From contig NZ_JANZYP010000060.1 of the NCBI RefSeq assembly GCF_025506355.1, positions 1 through 64,000 of the forward strand: DNA of 64,000 nt, in the 5' to 3' direction. Shown here piece by piece: positions 33,623-41,651 of this stretch. Origin of the DNA: Sphaerisporangium corydalis. Lineage in GTDB: Bacteria; Actinomycetota; Actinomycetes; Streptosporangiales; Streptosporangiaceae. Position numbers and translations under genes: made by a program. Positions within the stretch are counted from its first letter, which is position 1. The number at the start of each line of letters is the position of its first letter. The notes beneath the pieces are model-generated. The model saw only the letters and a program-made list of their open reading frames with translations, ran no database searches and had not been told where the DNA came from.

Positions 33623-34584
33623 GAGGCCTCCTGCCTGACCAGCCGGAACTCCAGCGCGGTGATGATCATGATGAAGACGAGCAGGATGAACGACATCGCG
33701 CAGGCGGCGCCCATCGCGTCGTACCGGAACGCGAACAGGTACAGATGCAGCACGTAGGTCAGGCCCGCCTGCTCGGGGCCGCCGGTGACGCTCCTGCCCC
33801 CGCCGCCCGAGAAGATCACATAGACCAGCCCGAAGACCTGGAGCGCCGCGATCACGCCGGTGACCAGCAGGTAGAACGTCGTGGGCCGCAGCATCGGCAC
33901 CACGATCCTGCGGAACCGCTGCACCGGGCCCGCGCCGTCGATGATCGCGGCCTCGCGGATCGACGCCGGGATGCCCTTCAGCCCGGCCAGATAGATGATC
34001 ATGGAGATGCCGCACTGCCACGCGGCGATGAACGCCAGGGCCGGGATGACCAGCCCCGGGGTGTTGAGCCAGTTCTGCCGGGGGATGCCCGCCAGCCCGA
34101 GCACCACGTTGACCAGCCCGTACTGCGGGTCGTAGAGCCAGCGCCAGATCGCGCCGACGGCCGCCTCGGCGGTGACCACCGGCAGGAAGAGCAGCAGCCG
34201 GAAGACCCCCGAGCCCCTGCGGATCGCGTTAAGGAGCAGGGCCTGGCACAGCGCGGTGCCCATGGTCAGTGGCACCGCGATCAGCGTGTACAGCAGGGTG
34301 ACCCGCACCGACTGCCAGAAGTGCGGGTACTTGGCGCCGTCGAACAGCAGGTCGGTGTAGTTGGCCAGGCCCACCCAGTTCGGCGCGGTGCGCAGGTCCC
34401 AGTCGGTGAAGCTGTAGTAGAGGGCGGCGAGCGCCGGATAGAGCAGGAACACGATGAAGTACGCCATCGCCGGCGCGATCAGGAGCCACCCCACGAGATG
34501 GTCGCGCCGCCACCGGCCCGGGCGGCCGAGGAGCCGCCCGGGCCGGGGCGTGTCGGTGGGCCTCTCGGCCACCGGAACCGCCAC
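33619..34584 (-). CDS. Sugar ABC permease, CUT1 MalF type
   Basis: Begins at GTG 34584 with GGAGGGAG upstream, 17 bases after the binding-protein stop; 321 residues. Six helices, with GWLLIAPAMAYFIVFLLYPALAALYYSF first, and an EAA loop (SIREAAIIDGAGPVQRFRRIVVPMLRP). The GGPEQAGLTYVLHLYLFAF segment near the end is typical. It pairs with the downstream permease to form the import channel. Frames that extend it further upstream only overlap the binding-protein gene and are not real. Confidence 0.9.
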   Translation of the reverse strand: MAVPVAERPTDTPRPGRLLGRPGRWRRDHLVGWLLIAPAMAYFIVFLLYPALAALYYSFTDWDLRTAPNWVGLANYTDLLFDGAKYPHFWQSVRVTLLYTLIAVPLTMGTALCQALLLNAIRRGSGVFRLLLFLPVVTAEAAVGAIWRWLYDPQYGLVNVVLGLAGIPRQNWLNTPGLVIPALAFIAAWQCGISMIIYLAGLKGIPASIREAAIIDGAGPVQRFRRIVVPMLRPTTFYLLVTGVIAALQVFGLVYVIFSGGGGRSVTGGPEQAGLTYVLHLYLFAFRYDAMGAACAMSFILLVFIMIITALEFRLVRQEAS

Positions 34585-34601
34585 GGTCGGTCTCCCTCCG
34601 G

Positions 34602-35819
34602 TCAGCCGGTCCAGCCGAGCAGGGTCCTGGTCTTGTCCGCGGCGCCGGTCAGGGCCTGCTGCGCGGTGGCCTTGCCGCTGAGCGCCGACTCGATCGCCGG
34701 GGCGATGATCTCGTCGTTGATCTGGATCCACTGCGGCACGGCCGGGCGCGCCCGCGCCACCTTGAGCTGCTCCAGGAAGGCCGCCTGGTCGGGCCCGAAG
34801 GTGGCCGCGTCCCGCTCGGCGGCGGCGATGGTGGAGGGGAACCCGCCCAGGGCCTGGGCGAGCTGGGTGTTGTTGGCCGGGTCGGTGAGGTACTTCAGCC
34901 ACTTCCAGGCCAGGTCGGGGTTCTTGCCCTTGCTGAACACCACCGCGTTCTCGCCGCCGATGTTCCCGGCGGGCTCGGTCTTGTACGGCAGCGGCGCGAC
35001 GCTGAATTGCAGGTCGGGGAACTGGTCCTTGATGTTGGCGACGTCCCAGGGGCCGGAGATCATCATGCCGGCCAGGCCGTTCTCGAACGGCTTGTCGGAG
35101 TCGGTGATCTCCCTCGGGGACGACTTGAGCAGGTCCACCCACAACTGGAGGGCCTCGACGGCGGGCGGCTGGTCGAACAGGACCTTCTTGTCCTTCACGC
35201 TGGCCATCTCGCCGCCCGCGCCCGCCACGAAGCCGGGCCACATCCACCCGCCGTAGCCGTCGCCCTTGGGCACCACGATGCCGGCGATCTTCGGGTCCTT
35301 CTGGTGGATCTCGGCGGTGACCCGCTTGAGCTCGTCCCACGTCTTCGGCGGCACCGGGACCAGCGTCTTGTTGTAGAACAGCCCGACCGTGGTGTGGTCC
35401 TGCGGCAGGCCGTACAGCTTGCCGTCGACGCGGTTGGTGGTGAGCGCCCCCTCGTAGAACGCCTTCTCGTCGACCGTGCCCGCCGGCACCTCCTTTATCG
35501 TGCCGTCCAGCGCGAAGCGCGCCACGAGCGGCTGGTCCAGCGTGCCCGCGTCCGGGACCGAGCCGGTGGCCAGGGCGGTGCCGAGCTTGGTGTTGTAGTC
35601 GTCCTTGGGGATCTTGACGATCTTGACCGCGACGCCCTTGTTGGCCGCCTCGAAGCCGGCGCGGAGCTTCTCGACAACCTGTCCGGCCTGGGGCGTGCGG
35701 TCGGCGAACATCCAGTAGGTCAGGGTCGTGGCCGCCGCGGCGTCCTTGGAGCCGCCGCACGCGGCCAGCCCGGCGAGCAGGGCCAGGGCCGCGGCCGTAC
35801 TTGTCACTCTCCTGATCAT
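34602..35819 (-). CDS. Sugar-binding lipoprotein of ABC importer
   Basis: The start is ATG 35819 (MIRRVTSTAAALALLAGLAACGG), behind AAGGAG; 405 residues. The lipobox LAAC anchors the mature protein at Cys21 to the outer face of the membrane. It is a type 1 solute-binding protein of the oligosaccharide class: TLTYWMFADRTPQAGQVVEKLRAGFEAANKGV, GKLYGLPQDHTTVGLFYNK, and the WKWLKYLTDPANNTQLAQALGGFPS end. It is the first gene of an operon with two permeases. Given DUF2264 and the dehydrogenase nearby, a plant polysaccharide fragment is the best guess for ligand. Confidence 0.9.
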   Translation of the reverse strand: MIRRVTSTAAALALLAGLAACGGSKDAAAATTLTYWMFADRTPQAGQVVEKLRAGFEAANKGVAVKIVKIPKDDYNTKLGTALATGSVPDAGTLDQPLVARFALDGTIKEVPAGTVDEKAFYEGALTTNRVDGKLYGLPQDHTTVGLFYNKTLVPVPPKTWDELKRVTAEIHQKDPKIAGIVVPKGDGYGGWMWPGFVAGAGGEMASVKDKKVLFDQPPAVEALQLWVDLLKSSPREITDSDKPFENGLAGMMISGPWDVANIKDQFPDLQFSVAPLPYKTEPAGNIGGENAVVFSKGKNPDLAWKWLKYLTDPANNTQLAQALGGFPSTIAAAERDAATFGPDQAAFLEQLKVARARPAVPQWIQINDEIIAPAIESALSGKATAQQALTGAADKTRTLLGWTG

Positions 35820-36001
35820 TTCGATCTCCTTATCGGGGGGTTTCACAGAAGATAATGTAAGCTGCGAAAAAAGGTCAGCCCCCGCGAGAAACGCTTTGGT
35901 AACACGAAGGTGCGCCCCGCCCCGGGGTGTCGCCCGCCGCCGGTGACCCGATGATTTCGGTGCCTGAACTAACATTGCCGTGAACCCCGGGGAGGCAGGT
36001 C

Positions 36002-37189
36002 ATGGCAAGGCCCGAGCGCAGGACCATGCGGGACGTCCGCAGGAACAACCAGGCGATGCTGCTGCGCACGCTCTACTTCGCCGGGCCCGCGAGCCGCCTC
36101 GAACTCACCGGGCTCACCGGGCTCAGCGCCGCCACGGTCAGCAGCATGACCGGCGACCTGCTGGGCGAGAACATCATCATCGGGGCCGGCCAGGTCGACT
36201 CCGACGGCGGGCGCCCGCGCGCCCTGCTGCGCGTCAACCCCCTGTACGGCTACGCCATCGGCGTCGACGTCTCCGAGACCCACGTCCGGGTGGAGCTGTT
36301 CGACCTGGCGATGCACGAGCGCGCCAAGGTCGAGTACGTCCTGCGGCCCGCCCGCCACGACCCCGAGCTCGTCGCCCGGCACATCCTGGCCGGCGTCGAC
36401 GTGGTGCTCTCCGACGCCGGCGTCCCGCCCGAGCAGGTGCTCGGCGTCGGGGTCGGCGTCCCCGGCATCGTCGAGCGCGGCGACGGCGGGCTCATCCACG
36501 CCAGGTCGTTCGGCTGGGACGGTGTGCCCCTGGCGGCCCTGCTGCGCGCGGGCACCTCCCTGCCGCTGCACGTCGAGAACGGCGCCAAGGCGATGGCGCA
36601 GGCCGAGCTGTGGTTCGGGTCCGGCCGGGGCACGGGCAACGCCGTCATCGTGCTCATCGGTGCGGGCGTCGGGGCCACCGTCGTCGCCGAGGGCGCCACC
36701 CTGCACGGCGTGACCCGCAGCGCGGGCGAGTGGGGCCACACCAAGATCGTCGTCGGCGGGCGGCCGTGCCGGTGCGGAGGACGCGGGTGCCTGGAGGCCT
36801 ACATCGGGGCCGAGGCCATCCTCGAACGCGCCGGCGCCCCCACCCACACCGCGGGGTGGCAGGAGGAGCTGGCCGGCGTGCTGGCGTCGGACTCGCCGGT
36901 GGTCGCCGAGACCCTCACCTACCTCGGCGTCGGCCTGGCCAACCTGATCAACCTGCTCAACCCCGAGCAGATCGTCGTCGGCGGCTGGGTCGGCCACCTC
37001 CTCGGCGAGCGGCTGCTGCCCGCCGTCCGCGCGGCGGTCGCCGAGAACTCCCTGGCCCAGCCGTACGCCGCGACCTCCATCGTGCTCGGCAACCTCGGGC
37101 CCGACGCCGTGGCGCTCGGCGCCGCCACGCTGGTGCTGGAGGAGTTCCTCAGCGCCGCCCCGGCCGCCCGGATGACCGCCGCCGTCTGA
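36002..37189 (+). CDS. ROK-family transcriptional regulator
   Basis: A 395-residue protein starting at ATG 36002. An N-terminal winged helix (RRNNQAMLLRTLYFAGPASRLELTGLTGLSAATVSSMTGDL) is fused to a ROK sugar-kinase fold: GYAIGVDVSETHVRVELFDL, GVGVGVPGIVERGDG, and the zinc motif GEWGHTKIVV with CRCGGRGCLEAY (one His, three Cys). The kinase phosphate loop is degenerate, so it is a regulator, not a kinase. It is divergent from the binding-protein gene and most likely represses the importer until a sugar binds. Confidence 0.9.
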   Translation: MARPERRTMRDVRRNNQAMLLRTLYFAGPASRLELTGLTGLSAATVSSMTGDLLGENIIIGAGQVDSDGGRPRALLRVNPLYGYAIGVDVSETHVRVELFDLAMHERAKVEYVLRPARHDPELVARHILAGVDVVLSDAGVPPEQVLGVGVGVPGIVERGDGGLIHARSFGWDGVPLAALLRAGTSLPLHVENGAKAMAQAELWFGSGRGTGNAVIVLIGAGVGATVVAEGATLHGVTRSAGEWGHTKIVVGGRPCRCGGRGCLEAYIGAEAILERAGAPTHTAGWQEELAGVLASDSPVVAETLTYLGVGLANLINLLNPEQIVVGGWVGHLLGERLLPAVRAAVAENSLAQPYAATSIVLGNLGPDAVALGAATLVLEEFLSAAPAARMTAAV

Positions 37190-37198
37190 CCCGCGCGG

Positions 37199-37831
37199 TC
37201 AGCCGAGGATGCCCCGCTCATAGGCGACCGCGACCGCCGCGGCCCGGTCCTTGACCCCGAGCTTGCCGTAGATGTGGGTGAGGTGGGTCTTGACCGTCGC
37301 CTCGCTGATGAACAGCAGGGCGGCGATGTCGCGGTTGGAGGTGCCCTTGGCGACCAGTGCGAGCACCTCGCGCTCCCGGGCGCTGAGCGGCTCGTTGCCC
37401 GGCGCCCGCACGCGCGAGACCAGCCGGGAGGCGACGGCCGGCGACAGCACCGTACGGCCCTCGGCCGCCGCGCGCACGGCGGTGAACAGCTCGTCGCGCG
37501 GCGCGTCCTTCAGCAGGTAGCCCGTGGCGCCGGCCTCGATCGCCTGGAGGGTGTCGGAGTCGGTGTCGTAGGTGGTCAGCACCAGCACCTGGCAGCGCGA
37601 CCCGCGCCGGGCCAGCTCGGAGATCGCGGCCACCCCGCCGCCGCCCGGCATGCGCAGGTCCATCAGCACCACGTCGGGGTCCAGGCGGGCGGCGAGCGCC
37701 ACCGCCTCCACCCCGTCGGCGGCCTCGCCGAGCACCTCGAAGCCGGGGGAGGCGGCGAACATGCCGCGCAGCCCGTCGCGGACGACGGGGTGGTCGTCCA
37801 CGATCAGCACGGTGATGGCCCGCTCAGCCAT
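37199..37831 (-). CDS. NarL-type response regulator
   Basis: Starts at ATG 37831 (MAERAITVLIVDDHPVV), overlapping the histidine kinase stop by eight bases; 210 residues. The receiver has Asp12-Asp13 in the acidic pocket, phospho-acceptor Asp58 in VVLMDLRMPG, and the Lys of GYLLKDAP. The LuxR HTH runs from about 145 to 208 (LSAREREVLALVAKGTSNRDIAALLFISEATVKTHLTHIYGKLGV). It should be phosphorylated by the kinase encoded just upstream and control the adjacent ABC exporter genes. Confidence 0.92.
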   Translation of the reverse strand: MAERAITVLIVDDHPVVRDGLRGMFAASPGFEVLGEAADGVEAVALAARLDPDVVLMDLRMPGGGGVAAISELARRGSRCQVLVLTTYDTDSDTLQAIEAGATGYLLKDAPRDELFTAVRAAAEGRTVLSPAVASRLVSRVRAPGNEPLSAREREVLALVAKGTSNRDIAALLFISEATVKTHLTHIYGKLGVKDRAAAVAVAYERGILG

Positions 37832-39107
37832 GGCGCACCAGCGGCACGCGGGCCGACACCGCCGTGCCGCGCCCCGGTTCCGACTCCACCTCAAGGCGGC
37901 CGGCGATGCGCTCGGCGCGGGCCCGCATGCCGCCGAGCCCGAACCCCCGCGTGCTCTCGCGCGGGGGCAGCGCGCGCGGGTCGAACCCCCGGCCGTCGTC
38001 GCGCACGTCCAGGCTCACCTCGTCCTCCATGTACGAAAGCGTGACGCCGAGCCGGGTGGCGCCGGCGTGCCGCCCGGAGTTGGCGAGCGCCTCCTGGGCG
38101 ATGCGCAGCACGGTCGCCTCGACCTCGGCGTGCAGCGGCTCGGCGGTGCCGGTGACGGTGAACTCCGCCCGCACGCCCGTCGACGCCGACCACGCCGTCA
38201 CGACCTTCGCGAGGGCCTCGGGCAGGGCGTCGTGCTCCAGCGCGCCGGGGCCGAGGTCCTGGACCGAACGGCGGGCCTCGCCGAGACTGTGCCGGGCCAG
38301 CGCCGCCGCGCGCTCCACGTGGTCGCCCGCGACCTCGGGGTCGCCGCTGTCGGCTGCGGCCTGGAGCTGGGTGATGATGCCGGCCAGGCCCTGCGCGATC
38401 GTGTCGTGGATCTCGGCGGCCAGCCGCCGCCGCTCGTCGCCGATCCCGGCCTCGCGGGCCTGCACCAGGAGCTGGGCGTGCAGCCCCGCGTTCTCCCGCA
38501 GGGCCTGCTCCAGCCGGGCGTTGGCCCGCTCCAGCTCGCCGATGACGGCGTTCTGCGCCACGGCGTCGTCGGCCTCCTGGGTGCCGAGGTGGCTGAACAG
38601 CAGGGCCAGCGAGGAGTTGAGCGCCATGAGCGCGCCGAAGGCGATCCACTGCGGGCCGTCCACCGGCGGCAGGCCGCCGGACTGCGAGCCGGCCATGGTC
38701 AGGGCGGTGAACAGCAGCCCGGTCCGCAGCCAGCGGCGCGGCAGCAGGTGGGCCGCGTCGAAGTAGCCGATCGTCGTGAAGATGGCGAAGAACGGGTTCA
38801 GCCAGGTGAGCGCGAAGGCCAGCGCCGACCGCGCCCAGTAGTAGACCTGACTCATGCCGGAGGAGGCGGAGGTGAGGTCATCGGGGGCGTAGGGGCCCTT
38901 CCCCGGCGGGCGCTGACCGGTCCGCCTCCACCACACCAGCAGGGCCAGGGAGATCGGGACGAGCGCCGCGACCACGTACCACTCGCGGGGGGTGGTCAGC
39001 AGGGTCCCGCTCGCGGCGGAGATCGCGGTGGCCGCGGCGAGCAGGACGAACGGGCCGTCGCGGAAGAACCGCTCCCATCGCCGCGAGATCGGGATCCGGG
39101 CTGACAT
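37824..39107 (-). CDS. Sensor histidine kinase, HisKA_3 type
   Basis: A 427-residue kinase. The N-terminal 180 residues hold four or five hydrophobic helices with little extracytoplasmic sequence, suggesting it senses within the membrane. A coiled region (ERANARLEQALRENAGLHAQL) leads to the HisKA_3 site with His234 in RRLAAEIHDTIAQGLAGI. The ATPase domain shows the N-box (LRIAQEALANSGRHAG) and the DDGRGFD G-box. Such kinases beside ABC-2 exporters often sense membrane-active drugs. Genes for exporter, kinase and regulator lie in the same direction. Confidence 0.9.
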   Translation of the reverse strand: MSARIPISRRWERFFRDGPFVLLAAATAISAASGTLLTTPREWYVVAALVPISLALLVWWRRTGQRPPGKGPYAPDDLTSASSGMSQVYYWARSALAFALTWLNPFFAIFTTIGYFDAAHLLPRRWLRTGLLFTALTMAGSQSGGLPPVDGPQWIAFGALMALNSSLALLFSHLGTQEADDAVAQNAVIGELERANARLEQALRENAGLHAQLLVQAREAGIGDERRRLAAEIHDTIAQGLAGIITQLQAAADSGDPEVAGDHVERAAALARHSLGEARRSVQDLGPGALEHDALPEALAKVVTAWSASTGVRAEFTVTGTAEPLHAEVEATVLRIAQEALANSGRHAGATRLGVTLSYMEDEVSLDVRDDGRGFDPRALPPRESTRGFGLGGMRARAERIAGRLEVESEPGRGTAVSARVPLVRHG

Positions 39108-39128
39108 GGATACGGCGTTCCCTTCTCA

Positions 39129-39869
39129 CTACTCCCAGCGGAACCAGCGCGCCGCGGCGCCGATCAGGGCCACCGCCCACAATGCCATGATGCCGAGGTG
39201 GGACCAGCCGGGCCAGTCGCCGGCCGCCGCCTGGTTCAGCGCCTGCGAGGCCGCCCCGAACGGGGTGAGCTGCACGATGCGCCGCAGCAGGTCGGGCATG
39301 ACCTGCACGGGCACCCACACGCCCGCCGCGAACATCATCGGGAAGAAGACGGCCGAGCCGATCGCGTTGGAGATCTTGGTCGTGCGGGAGGCGGCCGCGA
39401 CGGTCGCCCCGAGCGCGAGCGCGCTCAGCGTGGCCAGGAGCAGCGCCAGCACGTACCCGAAGGGCTGCCCGGGGAGCCGCACCCCGAAGGCGAGCCGGCC
39501 CACGGCCAGCGCCAGGACCGCCGAGCCCAGCGCCGCCGCCCCGTGCAGCACGATCTGCGCCCCCAGCAGCGACGCGGGCCGCACCGGCGTGGTCGACATG
39601 CGGCGCAGGATGCCGCGTTCGCGGTAGCCGGTGAGCACGGGCGGCATCGCCTGGATCCCCGCCGCGATCATGGCGAGGAGCACCGCCACCGGCACGTACA
39701 GGTCGACGACCCGCAGGCCGCCGAGCGCGGGGTCGGGCTCGCGGAACGACGGGATCAGGCCGAGGATCGTCAGCAGGATCGAGGGGAAGGCGACGATCCA
39801 GAACATCGGTCCCGGCTCCCGGGCGAACAGCCGGGTCTCCGATCGCAGCACGGCGGCGGACGCGGCCAT
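39129..39869 (-). CDS. ABC-2 type exporter permease
   Basis: The 246-residue product has six hydrophobic segments in ABC-2 order. It has a short cytoplasmic N-terminus (LRSETRLFAREPGPMFWIVAFPSIL), the GYRERGILRRMSTTPVRPASLLGAQ coupling region, and a conserved proline-containing fifth helix (VFFPMMFAAGVWVPVQVMPDLLRRI). It pairs with the ATPase encoded one base upstream. The substrate may be a drug, lipid or peptide. Confidence 0.88.
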   Translation of the reverse strand: MAASAAVLRSETRLFAREPGPMFWIVAFPSILLTILGLIPSFREPDPALGGLRVVDLYVPVAVLLAMIAAGIQAMPPVLTGYRERGILRRMSTTPVRPASLLGAQIVLHGAAALGSAVLALAVGRLAFGVRLPGQPFGYVLALLLATLSALALGATVAAASRTTKISNAIGSAVFFPMMFAAGVWVPVQVMPDLLRRIVQLTPFGAASQALNQAAAGDWPGWSHLGIMALWAVALIGAAARWFRWE

Positions 39870-39870
39870 C

Positions 39871-40785
39871 TCAGGCCTCCTTCTCTTCGAGCACGGCGGT
39901 CAGGTCGAGGAACGCGTCGTCCAAGGTGGCGTCGGCGACGCGGAGCCGGTGGGCGGTGACGCGGTGCCGGGCCAGCAGCGAGATCACCGCGTCGACGGTC
40001 TCGTCGGTCCCGTTGATGACCAGCCGGCCGTCCTTGCGCTCGAGCGACGCGACGGCGGGCAGGGCCGCCAGGTCGGCGTCGTCCAGCGGGCGCGAGGGCG
40101 TAAGCGAGATGACGGTCGAGCTCGCCGCCCGGCCGATGAGCCCCTGCGGGGTGTCCAGGGCGGCGACCCTGCCCGCGTGGATCACGGCCACGCGGTCGCA
40201 CAGGTGCTGGGCCTCCTCCATGAAGTGGGTGACCAGCAGCACCGTCACCCCCGAGTCCCGCACGTCCTCGATCAGCTTCCAGGTGTCGCGGCGCCCGCGC
40301 GGGTCCAGGCCCGTGGTCAGCTCGTCCAGCACCACGACCCGGGGGTCGCCGATGAGGGCCAGGGCGATGAACAGCCGCTGCCGCTGCCCGCCCGACAGCT
40401 TGCCGAACCGGGTGGTGAGCACGCCGTCCAGGCCGAGCCGCTCGGCGAGCGGCCGCCAGTCGGCCGGCCTCGGGTAGAAGGCGCTGTAGAGCTCCAGCGC
40501 CTCCCGCACGGTGAGCTTGGCCTGGAGCTCGCTCTCCTGGAGCTGCGCGCCGAGCAGCGGCGTCACCCGCTCGTGGTCGGCGACCGGGTCCAGGCCCGCC
40601 ACCCGGACGGTGCCGCCGTCGGGGACGCGCAGCCCCTCCACGCACTCCACGGTCGTCGTCTTTCCGGCGCCGTTCGGGCCGAGGATCCCGAAGATCTCGC
40701 CCTCCTCCACGGCGAACGACACCCCGTCCACGACGGGCCGGCCCCCGTAGGCCTTGCGCAGCCCGTTGACTTCGATAATCGCCAT
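39871..40785 (-). CDS. ABC exporter ATP-binding protein (DrrA-like)
   Basis: Starts at ATG 40785 (MAIIEVNGLRKAYGG); 304 residues. Walker A GPNGAGKTT, Q-loop LGAQLQESELQ, signature LSGGQRQRL, Walker B RVVVLDELTTGLDP and the H-loop LLVTHFMEEA are intact. The C-terminal 80 residues are the DUF4162-like regulatory tail seen in DrrA-type ATPases. Walker B carries DELTTGLD instead of DEPTxGLD. It drives the adjacent permease and appears to be first in the operon with the two-component system. Confidence 0.92.
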   Translation of the reverse strand: MAIIEVNGLRKAYGGRPVVDGVSFAVEEGEIFGILGPNGAGKTTTVECVEGLRVPDGGTVRVAGLDPVADHERVTPLLGAQLQESELQAKLTVREALELYSAFYPRPADWRPLAERLGLDGVLTTRFGKLSGGQRQRLFIALALIGDPRVVVLDELTTGLDPRGRRDTWKLIEDVRDSGVTVLLVTHFMEEAQHLCDRVAVIHAGRVAALDTPQGLIGRAASSTVISLTPSRPLDDADLAALPAVASLERKDGRLVINGTDETVDAVISLLARHRVTAHRLRVADATLDDAFLDLTAVLEEKEA

Positions 40786-40960
40786 GTGCCGAGGATCCCG
40801 GCCGGGGCGGCCCGCCGCATCGCCCATCCCGCTGCCAAGCGGATCATCCGATCGGATGATGGCCCGGTACGACCCCGTTGTGCTGCGGCTTTTCAATTGG
40901 TCAGCGAGCGGCTGAATGGACCCCTCATGAGCGGGTAGACGCGCCCCCTGAGGAGGAACC

Positions 40961-41152
40961 ATGGCGAGCACTCGCAAGTCAGCGCAGCGGCCGGATTCTT
41001 CGTCCGGCGTCGTCCTTCCCGCGCGGAAGGAAGGGCCGGCCGAGCCGGACGGTGGGCCGGGGGCGAGCCAGCGGCGGAACACTCCGCCGCGCGTCTCCGA
41101 GGGTCCCGGCGACAACCGCCTCCCGGTGGTCCTGGCCGCGGGCTGGTACTGA
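40961..41152 (+). CDS. 63-residue orphan protein with hydrophobic LAAGWY terminus
   Basis: A short gene with a strong ribosome binding site (AGGAGG at 40951-40956, four bases before ATG 40961). The protein is basic, Pro/Gly/Ser-rich and probably disordered (MASTRKSAQRPDSSSGVVLP, PARKEGPAEPDGGPG, RRNTPPRVSEGPGDN). It then ends in a short hydrophobic-aromatic tail, RLPVVLAAGWY. There is no signal peptide. The layout of a hydrophilic leader and a distinct C-terminal core resembles peptide-modification precursors, but no modifying enzyme is adjacent and the match is only by shape. It is divergent from the ABC exporter operon and could alternatively be a small regulatory protein. Confidence 0.6.
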   Translation: MASTRKSAQRPDSSSGVVLPARKEGPAEPDGGPGASQRRNTPPRVSEGPGDNRLPVVLAAGWY

Positions 41153-41651
41153 CCGCTCGGCGGCCCGCCCGCGCGCGCCCGGGCCACCTGCCGGACGCGC
41201 CCGGGCGGGCCGTCAGTGGCGGAACGAATACGACACCGGTAGCGGACGAATGCGACGCCGGTGGCGGATGAGGGCGACGCCGGGGGTGGGTGACGGCGAC
41301 GCCAGTGGTGGACGAATGCGACGCCGGTGGTGGGTGAAGGCGACGCCGGTGACGGACGAGGGCGACGCCCCGCGACGAACGCGACGAGCCGTCACAAGGC
41401 CGTTACGCGCGCGAAATTAGCACCCGGTGGCCGGCGCGTACATTGACGGCATCCGTTGAGCGACCACGTAACGACCGCCGCCGCCAAGTGATCTCCTGAG
41501 CGCCACACAGCGGCCCCGCACGGCCCGTGGCCCCGTCGACAACGCCATCCCCGCCGGCCCTCTCGCCGGCCCTTCGACAACCCCGCGCCCCCCACCTCGG
41601 CATGCCCGCACGCGGGACATCCAGTTCCCGCGCGTCACCCCCGGAGCTGAA
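41153..41651. other. Spacer with 22-bp repeats, no gene seen
   Basis: About 500 bases between the 63-codon gene and the NCS1 permease gene. The left half is the tandem repeat listed separately. The right half (41395-41650) has an ordinary composition and probably holds the permease promoter; GGAG five bases before ATG 41652 is the ribosome binding site. Confidence 0.5.
41213..41370. repeat. 22-bp degenerate tandem repeat, about 7 copies
   Basis: GCGACGCC recurs every 22 bases between about 41250 and 41370, in units such as GGTGGCGGATGAGG-GCGACGCC. Copies differ at several positions but conserve the GCGACGCC core. The period is not a multiple of three. Confidence 0.8.

Noticed and set aside
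40961-41152. Reading the 63-codon gene as a lasso or lanthipeptide precursor
   Set aside because: No cyclase, protease, RRE-containing protein or lanthionine synthetase is nearby, and the tail has no Cys; kept only as an orphan small gene.
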